A model generated the notes under the pieces. That model made no database searches and was not told the DNA's origin. It worked only from the letters and a program-made list of their open reading frames with translations. A stretch of DNA of 42,263 nucleotides from an uncultured Prevotellaceae bacterium. GTDB lineage: Bacteria > Bacteroidota > Bacteroidia > Bacteroidales > Bacteroidaceae. The stretch is taken from contig CALCEL010000034.1 of the NCBI GenBank assembly GCA_937900485.1, positions 1-42,263 of the forward strand, in the 5' to 3' direction. Positions 9,580 to 17,608 of this stretch are shown piece by piece (position 1 is the first letter of the stretch; each line of letters starts with the position of its first letter). Both the position numbers and the translations under genes were made by a program.

Positions 9580-10122
9580 ATGAAAAAAATTTTTATCGCT
9601 ATCGCCGCAGTAGCAGCAATCTCATTTTCCTCTTGCGGTAACTCAACAAAGACTGCTGAGACAGAAGACACATTGACAGCTGACGTCGTAGACGAGTCAA
9701 TAGAGAAGACTCTCGAGGAGGCCATTCAGAATGGTGACATCGACGCCATCAAGGCTGAGTTTGACAAGATAAAGGAGATGATTGCCAATGGTGACACTGC
9801 AGAGGCTAAGAAATACGCTTACAAGCTGCAGGAGTTCGCTGCCGCTCACAAAGACGACCTTAACGACCTCGCTAACGGCGAGATTACTGTCGACGAGCTT
9901 ATCAACGGCATCAAGAACATGCCATCATCAGTGTCTTCACTCGCCACTGGCGCTAAGGACGCTGCCACTTCAGATGCCAAGACTGTGAAGGAGGAAGTGA
10001 AGGAGGCTGCCAAGGAGAAAGCTAACGAAGAGGCTAACAAGGCAGTAGACAAGATCAACGAGAAGACTACTAACGCCGTGAACAGCGCAGCTGACGCGGC
10101 AAAGAAGAAGCTCGGCATCTAA
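9580..10122 (+). CDS. Small helical lipoprotein, function unknown
   Basis: A 180-residue protein with a lipoprotein signal (MKKIFIAIAAVAAISFSSC). The mature part is highly charged, Ala/Lys/Glu-rich and predicted almost fully helical. The first half has conserved-looking helices (EEAIQNGDIDAIKAEFDKIK), and the C-terminal 65 residues are a long run of AAKEKANEEANKA-type heptads suggesting an amphipathic or coiled helix. Codon use is strongly biased and even, suggesting high expression. The frame is open from 9517, but that lies inside the -7 box. It is followed by two hairpins, the second a clear terminator. Probably an abundant envelope protein; no domain is recognised. Confidence 0.85.
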   Translation: MKKIFIAIAAVAAISFSSCGNSTKTAETEDTLTADVVDESIEKTLEEAIQNGDIDAIKAEFDKIKEMIANGDTAEAKKYAYKLQEFAAAHKDDLNDLANGEITVDELINGIKNMPSSVSSLATGAKDAATSDAKTVKEEVKEAAKEKANEEANKAVDKINEKTTNAVNSAADAAKKKLGI

Positions 10123-10141
10123 GTCACACCACAAGAATATG

Positions 10142-10206
10142 ACGGCTACACCGATAGCCGGACAAATGAAGGGCGCCGGAGATACGGCGCCCTCTTATTT
10201 TCATTT
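10142..10206 (+). terminator. Terminator after the helical lipoprotein
   Basis: A small hairpin (CGGCTA...TAGCCG, about 10143-10160) precedes a strong one: GGGCGCCG (10171-10178) pairs with CGGCGCCC (10185-10192) and is followed by TCTTATTTTCATTT. Confidence 0.85.
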
Positions 10207-10470
10207 ATTGGTGTCCGCTAAAAATCTGGATGCATTTTCAAAAGCATTATTTCCTCGGACAGCCGAAATGCTGGATGTATATATCCCCATTGTAGGGGAA
10301 AAGCAGCAAAGTAGGGCTTAAAATGGCAAATACAACCATATATAATATGTATTTTTTCATCTATCAAATGGATTTTTAAGCGGACAGCCGTTAACACCCT
10401 TTCAAAGGGGGCTTGTCTAACATGAAAATAAGTGAATTTAGGCTCTGATGCATGTTTAGCGGACACCAAT
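10207..10470. mobile_element. 264-bp MITE-like element with 16-bp terminal inverted repeats
   Basis: The ends are perfect 16-bp inverted repeats, ATTGGTGTCCGCTAAA (10207-10222) and its complement (10455-10470). The inner TGTCCGCTAAA core also ends the IS4-like element at 19926-20849. Copies of the core motif CGGACAGCCG recur inside (near 10257 and 10381). The minus strand is open from end to end (about 83 codons, TTG start within the repeat), but no family is recognised. It is probably a non-autonomous element mobilised by the IS4-like transposase. Confidence 0.65.
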
Positions 10471-10472
10471 AT

Positions 10473-10502
10473 TTCTTATTAAAACTTTTAGCGGACAGTA
10501 AT
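10473..10502. mobile_element. Solo right end of the IS4-like element
   Basis: Thirty bases identical to the right terminus of the IS remnant at 20820-20849, from TTCTTATTAAAA to GCGGACAGTAAT. It directly adjoins the MITE-like element, suggesting nested insertion or imprecise excision. Confidence 0.7.
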
Positions 10503-10506
10503 AGTA

Positions 10507-10563
10507 AAAAAACAGGTATGGGAAATTTGGTCACAGACCAAATTGTCCGTTATTCACCCTGTA
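10507..10563 (+). repeat. Copy C: palindromic end of the dispersed repeat
   Basis: Matches the palindromic end of repeat copies A (149-201) and B (27039-27085). This copy has a perfect stem, AATTTGGTC and GACCAAATT around a 3-nt loop, inside looser outer arms (ATACAGG-type). The upstream 95-bp section present in A and B is absent; the solo IS end lies there instead. Confidence 0.65.
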
Positions 10564-10660
10564 TCACAAACAGAATCACAACAGAGCTGGATGTGACAGT
10601 AGCCTTGAGAAGCGGAGTTCTCAAACAAACGATCATATCACCTTGTGCGCAAAGAGACGA

Positions 10661-10707
10661 CAAAAAACAAAGGATAACGAAGGTTGCGCATTCCGCCTCC
10701 GTTATCC
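10661..10707 (-). terminator. Terminator after the AmpG-SpoIID-GT operon
   Basis: GGATAACGaAGG (10672-10683) pairs with CCTcCGTTATCC (10696-10707). On the minus strand the hairpin is followed by TTTGTTTTTTG (10661-10671). Confidence 0.8.
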
Positions 10708-10740
10708 CTGTGTATAAGAAAAATATACAGGTAATGAGTG

Positions 10741-12024
10741 TCATTTTCTCTCCGCCGACTCATCAGGCACCTTCAGACAAGCAGTCACGGCGAACGTGAC
10801 GAGACAGAAGAGCATCACGATGATGAAAAACTGTCTATAACCCATGTTCTCAGAAATCACACCGGACAACATACCCGGTATCATCACACCTCCAAGATAC
10901 TGACCGGCAGTACAGATGGAGAACACCGCAGTGGTACGCTCACCGCGTGAGAAGGTCACGAGGTACAGCGTGTATGCGGCAAATCCCAATCCGTATCCCA
11001 CCTGTTCAAAACACAGGCAAGTGCCGACAATCCATAGGTTGTCAGGTTGGGCATAGCTGAGATACACATATACGATGTCAGGCAGGGTGATACACATAAC
11101 AAGAGGCCACAGGCTTCGTTTCAGACCCCATCTGGACACTATCCAACCTCCGATGACACCTCCAGCGAGCAGACCGATGACACCGAGAGTACCGCTGATA
11201 AAACCAAAGTCCACATTGGACAGCTCCAGTCCTCCATCAGAGCGTGAGCGAGTCAGGAACAGCGGTACGACCTTGGTCAACAGACCCTCCGGCAGACGGA
11301 AGAGCAAGATGAAAGCCACGGCGGACAGGAGATGCTCCTTACTCAGGAAGAAACGTAACGTGCGGACGAACTCCCTTGCCTGCTCACCTACATGGAAGGC
11401 ATCACGTAACACACCGGTCTCCACCTTCGGCAACACCCTCGCATGGTAGAGCGCCAACAACAGCATCAGTGCGCCAGACACCACGAAGACAGTCATCCAC
11501 GACATCCTGCCGTCAGCGAACGTGTTGCCGAACATGCCGTTCTGCAACATTCCGGCAAAGATCACCAGACCTCCCTGTCCAACCACCATACCAATCCTGT
11601 AGAACGTGTTACGGACGCCGACATACAGTTCCTGCTCTCTGTCCTGGAGTCCGAGTATGTAAAAACCGTCGGCGGAGATGTCATGTGTGGCACTTGCGAA
11701 CGCAATTACCATGAACAATGCCAAAGAGCCCTGTAACCAGAAGGATAGAGGCAAAGTGAAAGCCACGAGGGCCAATGCGCATCCCAGCACAAACTGCATG
11801 GTGATGACCCACCATCTCTTAGTCTTGAAATTGTCTATCACGGGACTCCATATAGGTTTGATGACCCATGGCAGTCCAAGCCATCCTGTATACAATGTTA
11901 TCTCCCCGTCTGTCAGCCCGAACTCTTTGAACATCAGGACAGACGTGAGCATCACTGCCGTAAAAGGCAAAGCCTCGGCAAGATATAACGAAGGAACCCA
12001 ATGGTAAGGCTTTGCACCTCTCAT
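10741..12024 (-). CDS. ampG: AmpG-like MFS permease
   Basis: A 427-residue membrane protein with about 12 hydrophobic segments. The start, with PYHWVPSLYLAEALPF and then WLGLPWVIKPIWSPVID, matches the AmpG/muropeptide permease group of the major facilitator superfamily. AmpG proteins import anhydro-muropeptides from the periplasm for peptidoglycan recycling. A central charged loop (residues about 195-225) separates the two six-helix halves. It lies 21 bases after the SpoIID gene and is last in the operon. The cell-wall context supports a muropeptide substrate, though Bacteroidetes have several AmpG paralogues and the ligand is not proven. Confidence 0.85.
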   Translation of the reverse strand: MRGAKPYHWVPSLYLAEALPFTAVMLTSVLMFKEFGLTDGEITLYTGWLGLPWVIKPIWSPVIDNFKTKRWWVITMQFVLGCALALVAFTLPLSFWLQGSLALFMVIAFASATHDISADGFYILGLQDREQELYVGVRNTFYRIGMVVGQGGLVIFAGMLQNGMFGNTFADGRMSWMTVFVVSGALMLLLALYHARVLPKVETGVLRDAFHVGEQAREFVRTLRFFLSKEHLLSAVAFILLFRLPEGLLTKVVPLFLTRSRSDGGLELSNVDFGFISGTLGVIGLLAGGVIGGWIVSRWGLKRSLWPLVMCITLPDIVYVYLSYAQPDNLWIVGTCLCFEQVGYGLGFAAYTLYLVTFSRGERTTAVFSICTAGQYLGGVMIPGMLSGVISENMGYRQFFIIVMLFCLVTFAVTACLKVPDESAERK

Positions 12025-12045
12025 ACCTAATAATAATATCTGTGA

Positions 12046-13326
12046 TTAATATATCCGTTCAATCTTTGAGCCAGGATAATAGTGAGCGAGTATCTCGTCG
12101 TAGCCATATCCTTTGTCTCCCATCACGGCAGCTCCGATCTGACAGAGTCCGACACCATGTCCCCATCCTCTTCCGTTGAGGACAAAACGCGTCACCTCGC
12201 CTTTGTCATCCACCACCTTCTCCACATCAAAGGCAGACGAGTACAGATGAGTGTCACTCAGCCACTTCCTTATCTCCAGCTCCTTTCCGACTGTCAACAT
12301 GCGTTTAGTGCCCACTATCTTGAGCAGCACCAGTCGTCCTGACGGTCCGCATTTCACCGGCACAAGGTCAACGACATCACCGAAGTCGACGCCGGACTTT
12401 CTCTTTATCAGTTCCGACAGTTCCTTGACCCCATACTCTTGTCTCCACCTGAAGAAATTCACCGTCTCCTGGTCATATCCGTTGAGGACCTGTGACAGTA
12501 TTCTTTTGTCCGTCGTGTCACAGAATGCCTTACCTCCGCCGACTGAGTCTGGCACGGCGCGCAGGTAGGCCTTAGGCTTATCCTCCCAACAATTCTGAAA
12601 CTCCTCCATCACGCCACCGCAGCACTTGGAGAATCGCGCATCACATATCTCCCCGTCATACATCAACACCATGCCGCGCGTGGCTCTCACAGCCTCAACA
12701 GCGTTATCGCCCTTGATACGTGTGATACCCTGGTAGCGTTGACAGTGGTCGTCAGCACACACGTTAAACTTGCTGTGAGCATCATGGTCATACCACCTCA
12801 CGTGCAGATCTGACGTGTCCACTCCGTTTGACGTCTCACCACCGCCAGCGACTCCGCGTACCTGCGCAAGCGCCCACGAGCGGCTTATTATGGCGTGCGA
12901 CTTCAAGAACTCCAGACTGGCAGTGGAACTCATCTCACTCGAGATGACGCTCTTCAGATACTCTTCCAGAGGAAGAACGTTGACGACACACACAGCATCA
13001 TCGTCCATTATCACCCTCAACGCCCCCTTGAACGTCTGCATCTCCTTCCGTTCCCAATGGAAGTCAATACCTATTGTGACATCCGACAATGTGAAAGAGG
13101 CGTCCTCGTCCTTAGCGTCAAAGACGAAGCAGTCACTCTCCCTCCCGTTCCATAGCAGCTTGCCGCCATGTATGACCACCTCTTGCTCGCCCGTCACCAC
13201 GTCACCGTCACTCAAATAGTCTGAGTGAAGTGTGAAACGCACACTCGGGGCATGTAATATCCCGACACTTATTAACGGTTCATCCATATCAACAAAAAAA
13301 CAAGATAAGAATTTAGACAAACTCAT
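12046..13326 (-). CDS. SpoIID/LytB domain protein
   Basis: Residues about 110-425 form the SpoIID/LytB domain. Marks are VNVLPLEEYLKSVISSEM, then KSHAIISRSWAL, and the C-terminal GRGWGHGVGLCQIGAAVM and ILAHYYPGSKI. In sporulating Firmicutes SpoIID is a lytic transglycosylase and LytB an amidase enhancer; Bacteroidetes homologues are uncharacterised but likely act on peptidoglycan or its fragments. No convincing signal peptide is visible. The first ATG is 2 bases from the upstream stop; an alternative start at 13287 (MDEPLISVGI) begins where homology usually begins. It is the middle gene of the operon with ampG and the GT2-DUF4922 gene. Confidence 0.87.
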   Translation of the reverse strand: MSLSKFLSCFFVDMDEPLISVGILHAPSVRFTLHSDYLSDGDVVTGEQEVVIHGGKLLWNGRESDCFVFDAKDEDASFTLSDVTIGIDFHWERKEMQTFKGALRVIMDDDAVCVVNVLPLEEYLKSVISSEMSSTASLEFLKSHAIISRSWALAQVRGVAGGGETSNGVDTSDLHVRWYDHDAHSKFNVCADDHCQRYQGITRIKGDNAVEAVRATRGMVLMYDGEICDARFSKCCGGVMEEFQNCWEDKPKAYLRAVPDSVGGGKAFCDTTDKRILSQVLNGYDQETVNFFRWRQEYGVKELSELIKRKSGVDFGDVVDLVPVKCGPSGRLVLLKIVGTKRMLTVGKELEIRKWLSDTHLYSSAFDVEKVVDDKGEVTRFVLNGRGWGHGVGLCQIGAAVMGDKGYGYDEILAHYYPGSKIERIY

Positions 13327-13328
13327 TG

Positions 13329-15836
13329 TTACATCTGCAACAATGAGCCTTTCATCTTCATCACCATATCCAACTCGTCATCGAGCGACATGGCGCACTC
13401 ACGTATGATAGACACGGCCATGGCAGGTGTCAGTTTCTTGAAGTCCTTCTCACGAGGAGTGATAATGAGTCCACCCATATCAAGCGCTCCTGGGCTGACC
13501 ATCACATTGTCGTCGCCCTCGGCGTAGTAGCAGTCCGGTCTATGCTTACTTCTCGGTATTATCACACTCACCAGTCTCTGCGAGCCGTCGTACGAGTCTG
13601 CGTCCTTCCATGAGAGAATATTCATCATCGGCTCCACAGCCCCTTCCGGCACCGGCAGCACATCATATATCTTCTTGAACAGTGACAGGTTAGCCTCAGG
13701 CGTTCTTGTGACAACCACCACTCCAGGACAGATATAGCCGCGAAGGCTGAATATGCCCGTGTCATCGGCTATCGGTTCCAGCCTGCAAGATTCGAGGTAC
13801 TCATCCTCACTTATAGGGTAGACACGTGAAGCTTTCACCTTATATTTCTTGGCCCAGTCACGTTCGATAGGCACCACGCCTCGGCTACCAGCCTGAAAAT
13901 GCATGTGGTCTGGCGCAGACGCACCGCACAACGGTCCGTTGTAGAAGACGAGCATCTTGCCACCGATACCCTGGGTGATGCGCATCATGTCCTCATAATT
14001 CTCCAGTATGACTTGTGGAGAGTGGTGTTTCTTAGGTATTGTGAAATGCTTTGGCAGTATAGGATACGGATTGACCAACAGATGGTACTTTCTCTCAAGA
14101 GGATACTCTATCTGCTCATTCGGCCTGTTGATGTCACAAAGGAAGCACGGTCTCTCACTCAGCGTCTTGGCGTCCATCTTGGCACCTGTGCTTGTGACGC
14201 GCGCCGGGTTATACTGGACAGAGAAACAGCAGTCGGAGAACAACAGCTTATTCGTGACAGCACCCTTGAGGTTCTCATAACGCTCTGCAGCCTCGTCCCA
14301 TACCTTAATCTGCTTGTCGAACAGGTCATTAGCCATCTCTTCTGAAGCCACAGAGTTCCAGAACTCATTCAGGTTGCAGCGGTCCAATATCTCTATCGTT
14401 CTCAGACCATCCTTGTACAGATTGTTGGCGTTGACCTTCTCTGGAGACAACGCCGCGTCGGAGTTACCCTCCCATCTGCGGCACAGATATACCTCATCAT
14501 ATATACGTCCTATCTTGTATTTCCTTGAGAACGCCAGTCCAAGCGCATAATCCTCTCCGTAGCTAGTGTTAGGCACGCCAATCTTCCTAAGCAAAGGTGT
14601 GAAGAAAGCTCTCGGCGCACCAAGACCATTTATTCTTAAAGCATTGTTACGTCCATTCTCGTCCGTCCACTCCTTATGGTCAATCAGTCCCGGCGGTAAG
14701 GTGTTAAGCTGGAAGTCACACATGCGGTACGAGCCAATGACCATGGCACACTCTTCCTCATAGAACTTGTTTACTATACGCTGCAGCGTGTCCTTGCCAC
14801 TGTATAAGTCGTCGCTGTCGAGCTGCACTGCGAATCGTCCGCACTCAGTCCTGCTCACTGCGTAATACCAACACCCTCCTATGCCGAGGTCGTCTCTCTC
14901 CGGCACGAGGTGTATCACTCTTGCGTCCTCCTCCGCCAGTCTGTTGAGAATCTCCATCGTTCCGTCCGTGGAGTGATTATCCACCACGATGACGTTATAC
15001 TTGAACGTCGTCTCCTGTGACAGCGCCGAACGCACTGCGTCCTCTATGGTCCTTGCTCTGTCTCGCACAGGGATTATCACCGACGCCTCGTTCTCGAACT
15101 CATGTCTGCTCAAGTCCACAGGTATGACCGTGTCTGAGTCTATATAAGCTCCTATTGCTCTCAGGTGGTCGGAGAACACCATCTCCTTCTCAATCTGCGC
15201 GTCGCGGTTGCGAGGGTCAACATAGTCAAACTGTTTCTCCCCACTCTTTCTACTGTCCGTCTCATTCTCCGTGTACAGGAACTCGCGTAGGTGGAACATC
15301 GGAGCCACATACTTATGTCTCAGCAGGAACAGTTGATACTCATACCATCCGGAATAGCGGAGCGAGCGTTTCTCACGCTGAGACACGAACTCACGCATCA
15401 ACGCCACTGAGTTGATGGTCACGGAGCCGAAGTCGAAGTCGTCTCTCACACTTCCGAACTGCACGTCAATGGTAGGTGACGCCACACGTTTTCCTTCTAG
15501 AATCTTATACCTGTCGGAGAAAAGCAGTGACGCACTGAGACTATAAGCCACGTTGTAGAGTCTCTTCAGAGCCCCGTATCCCAACGAGACCTTATTTTGT
15601 CCGAGAGAAATAAGCACGTAGTCGGAGGACGCGCGAGACGCTATCATCTCGATTACGTCCGAAGACATCAGGTTATCAGCCACCAGATTCTCACATCCCT
15701 CGAACGCCCCGTCAAAGCCTTCCGGCACAAGGACGAAAATCTTGTCCACCTGCCTGTATGCCTTCAGCTGGCAAATCATATCTTCAGTGTCTTCCACACC
15801 CAAGTAGGAAACAAAACAGTCAATACCCTTATACAT
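13329..15836 (-). CDS. Glycosyltransferase family 2 fused to a DUF4922 nucleotidyltransferase-like domain
   Basis: An 835-residue cytoplasmic protein with three parts. Residues 1-240 resemble a degenerate nucleotide-diphospho-sugar-binding region. Residues about 255-480 form a GT2 domain (ASVIIPVRDRARTIEDAVRSAL; DxD motif Asp340-Ser-Asp342). Residues about 545-835 form a DUF4922 domain resembling the HIT-like Ap4A phosphorylase/GalT superfamily, with a CxxC pair (PCFLCD) and the motif His644-Met-His646-Phe-Gln648. HxHxQ histidines normally form a nucleotidyl-enzyme. It is the first gene of an operon with SpoIID and ampG, under a near-perfect promoter. It may make or use a nucleotide-activated amino sugar during wall recycling; that is inference. 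Confidence 0.85.
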   Translation of the reverse strand: MYKGIDCFVSYLGVEDTEDMICQLKAYRQVDKIFVLVPEGFDGAFEGCENLVADNLMSSDVIEMIASRASSDYVLISLGQNKVSLGYGALKRLYNVAYSLSASLLFSDRYKILEGKRVASPTIDVQFGSVRDDFDFGSVTINSVALMREFVSQREKRSLRYSGWYEYQLFLLRHKYVAPMFHLREFLYTENETDSRKSGEKQFDYVDPRNRDAQIEKEMVFSDHLRAIGAYIDSDTVIPVDLSRHEFENEASVIIPVRDRARTIEDAVRSALSQETTFKYNVIVVDNHSTDGTMEILNRLAEEDARVIHLVPERDDLGIGGCWYYAVSRTECGRFAVQLDSDDLYSGKDTLQRIVNKFYEEECAMVIGSYRMCDFQLNTLPPGLIDHKEWTDENGRNNALRINGLGAPRAFFTPLLRKIGVPNTSYGEDYALGLAFSRKYKIGRIYDEVYLCRRWEGNSDAALSPEKVNANNLYKDGLRTIEILDRCNLNEFWNSVASEEMANDLFDKQIKVWDEAAERYENLKGAVTNKLLFSDCCFSVQYNPARVTSTGAKMDAKTLSERPCFLCDINRPNEQIEYPLERKYHLLVNPYPILPKHFTIPKKHHSPQVILENYEDMMRITQGIGGKMLVFYNGPLCGASAPDHMHFQAGSRGVVPIERDWAKKYKVKASRVYPISEDEYLESCRLEPIADDTGIFSLRGYICPGVVVVTRTPEANLSLFKKIYDVLPVPEGAVEPMMNILSWKDADSYDGSQRLVSVIIPRSKHRPDCYYAEGDDNVMVSPGALDMGGLIITPREKDFKKLTPAMAVSIIRECAMSLDDELDMVMKMKGSLLQM

Positions 15837-15928
15837 AATCAGATTTATCTTTTTTCATTCTCAACAAAGTGTCGAAGACACATTGGTCCGTACTTTTCGC
15901 ACAAACTCTTTTTCTTGTCACATACACG

Positions 15929-15959
15929 CAAAGGTATGTAGAATAAAGGTATTTTCAAA
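15929..15959 (-). promoter_or_regulatory. Promoter of the GT2-SpoIID-ampG operon
   Basis: On the minus strand TTTG (15956-15959), 19 nt, then TACCTTTG (15929-15936): a full match to the Bacteroidetes consensus. The leader is about 85 nt. Confidence 0.85.
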
Positions 15960-15976
15960 AATAATCAACACCATTT

Positions 15977-16007
15977 TTTGCTTTTAGACACGTTTCAGCT
16001 AACTTTG
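15977..16007 (+). promoter_or_regulatory. Promoter of the queF-phoH-helicase operon
   Basis: TTTG (15977-15980), 19 nt, then TAACTTTG (16000-16007), a full consensus match. The expected start is about 16012-16014, so the in-frame GTG at 16016 is too close and the ATG at 16031 is preferred. The leader is only about 18 nt, too short for a preQ1 riboswitch. Confidence 0.85.
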
Positions 16008-16030
16008 CAAGGAAAGTGGAAAAATCAAAA

Positions 16031-16519
16031 ATGAATAATCCGACTGCGCATATGAGCAACGACAGAGAAAAAGAAGGACTTGTCAACTTGGGCAAGAAAA
16101 CAGAATACAGGCAGGACTATGCTCCTGAGGTGCTTGAGTCATTCCAGAACAAACATCCGGAAAACGACTATTGGGTACGTTTCAACTGCCCGGAGTTCAC
16201 CAGTCTGTGCCCTATCACCGGGCAGCCTGACTTTGCGGAGATACGTATCTCGTACATTCCTGACCAGCGAATGGTGGAGAGCAAGAGTCTGAAGCTTTAC
16301 CTCTTCTCGTTCCGCAACCATGGTGACTTCCATGAGGACTGTGTCAACAAAATCATGAAAGACCTCATCAAGTTAATGGACCCAAAGTACATTGAGGTGA
16401 CGGGCTTCTTCACTCCGCGAGGCGGCATCAACATCTTCCCATACGCCAACTACGGAAGACCTGGAACTAAGTTCGAAGAGATGGCTAACTACCGTCTCAT
16501 GAACCACGATATGAAGTGA
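16031..16519 (+). CDS. queF: NADPH-dependent 7-cyano-7-deazaguanine reductase QueF
   Basis: Reduces the nitrile preQ0 to the amine preQ1 in queuosine tRNA modification. The 162-residue length fits the short, unimodular QueF type. The nucleophile Cys60 (SLCPITGQPDF) and Asp67 are present, as is the QueF motif ESKSLKLYLFSFRNHGDFHED that binds NADPH. The C-terminal TGFFTPRGGINIFPY also matches the family. Transcribed from the consensus promoter at 15977-16007, with phoH 78 nt downstream. Other queuosine genes are not in the window. Confidence 0.95.
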   Translation: MNNPTAHMSNDREKEGLVNLGKKTEYRQDYAPEVLESFQNKHPENDYWVRFNCPEFTSLCPITGQPDFAEIRISYIPDQRMVESKSLKLYLFSFRNHGDFHEDCVNKIMKDLIKLMDPKYIEVTGFFTPRGGINIFPYANYGRPGTKFEEMANYRLMNHDMK

Positions 16520-16597
16520 CAGCGCAGCCTCATGACGACGCGCTTCGACATACAAACACAACAACATCACACATTTACATAACAACGGCTCAGAACA

Positions 16598-17608
16598 TTG
16601 ATAGAAAAACATTTAGTATTAGACAATGTTGACCTGGTCACATTCTACGGAGTGAACAACTCCAACCTTCAGATGATCAAGTCGCTTCATCCCAAGCTAC
16701 GTATCATTGCAAGAGGAAACATCATGAAAGTGATGGGCGACGAGGAGGAGATGTGCTCCTTTGAGGAGTGTGTCGACAAGATGCAGCAACACTGCGCCAA
16801 GTACAACTCCCTCGACGAGGAGGCGATAATCTGCATCACGAAGGGTGAGAGCACAAAGAACGAAGACGGTGACAGCGACGTCATCGTGTATAGCGTGTCG
16901 GGCAAATCCGTCACGCCGCGCAGTCAGAACCAGACGGCACTAGTGGAAGCTTTTCAGGAAAACGACATGGTGTTCGCCATCGGGCCGGCAGGTTCGGGAA
17001 AGACATACGTCAGTATCGCCCTCGCCGTACGTGCGCTGAAGAACAAGGAGATACGCAAGATCATACTGTCACGACCAGCAGTGGAGGCTGGCGAGAAGCT
17101 GGGATTCCTACCTGGCGACATGAAAGAGAAGATAGACCCTTACCTGCAGCCGTTGTACGACGCCCTGCAAGACATGATACCTGCACAGAAACTGCAGGAA
17201 TACATGGAACAAAACGTCATACAGATCGCCCCGCTGGCCTTCATGAGAGGACGTACGCTCAATGACGCAGTGGTCATTCTGGACGAGGCTCAAAACACCA
17301 CGACACAGCAAATCAAGATGTTCCTCACACGCATGGGACAAGGCTCCAAGATGATTATCACTGGAGACCTCACACAGATTGACCTGCCACACAGCGTCAA
17401 GTCCGGCCTACGAGAAGCCACTGAGGTCTTGAAAAACATCAAGGGAATATCCATAATACACATGAGCGAGAAGGACATCGTCCGTCATAAACTTGTCACA
17501 CGAATCGTCAATGCCTACTCAAAATACGATAGACACAGAGAATCCGCAGTTCAAGAACGCACTGAACCTGATACAGCACACGTGTCAGTCAGTCTTTCTG
17601 ACAGGTAA
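16598..17608 (+). CDS. phoH: PhoH-like P-loop ATPase
   Basis: A cytoplasmic ATPase of the PhoH group, thought to act in RNA metabolism. The C-terminal ATPase domain has Walker A GPAGSGKT (129-136) and Walker B VVILDE (225-230), plus ITGDLTQIDLP (about 265). The first residues, MIEKHLVLDNVD, look like the usual start of Bacteroidales homologues, so the TTG at 16598 is taken as the start. The conserved domain ends near NAYSKYD (about 17530). The frame then runs on 26 codons inside the helicase gene, giving an overlap of about 98 bases in a different frame; the tail may be non-conserved. Confidence 0.92.
   Translation: MIEKHLVLDNVDLVTFYGVNNSNLQMIKSLHPKLRIIARGNIMKVMGDEEEMCSFEECVDKMQQHCAKYNSLDEEAIICITKGESTKNEDGDSDVIVYSVSGKSVTPRSQNQTALVEAFQENDMVFAIGPAGSGKTYVSIALAVRALKNKEIRKIILSRPAVEAGEKLGFLPGDMKEKIDPYLQPLYDALQDMIPAQKLQEYMEQNVIQIAPLAFMRGRTLNDAVVILDEAQNTTTQQIKMFLTRMGQGSKMIITGDLTQIDLPHSVKSGLREATEVLKNIKGISIIHMSEKDIVRHKLVTRIVNAYSKYDRHRESAVQERTEPDTAHVSVSLSDR

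Noticed and set aside
10709..10717. Second perfect TTATACACA match, beside the AmpG operon terminator
   Set aside because: Isolated 9-mer away from the skew switch; treated as chance and as a warning that the 20986 box alone is weak.
10123..10740. CRISPR-like array from recurring GCGGACA motifs
   Set aside because: The motifs are inverted termini of IS/MITE elements with irregular spacing and no spacer-repeat pattern.
16008..16030. Possible preQ1 riboswitch before queF
   Set aside because: The leader between the consensus promoter and the ATG is only about 18 nt.
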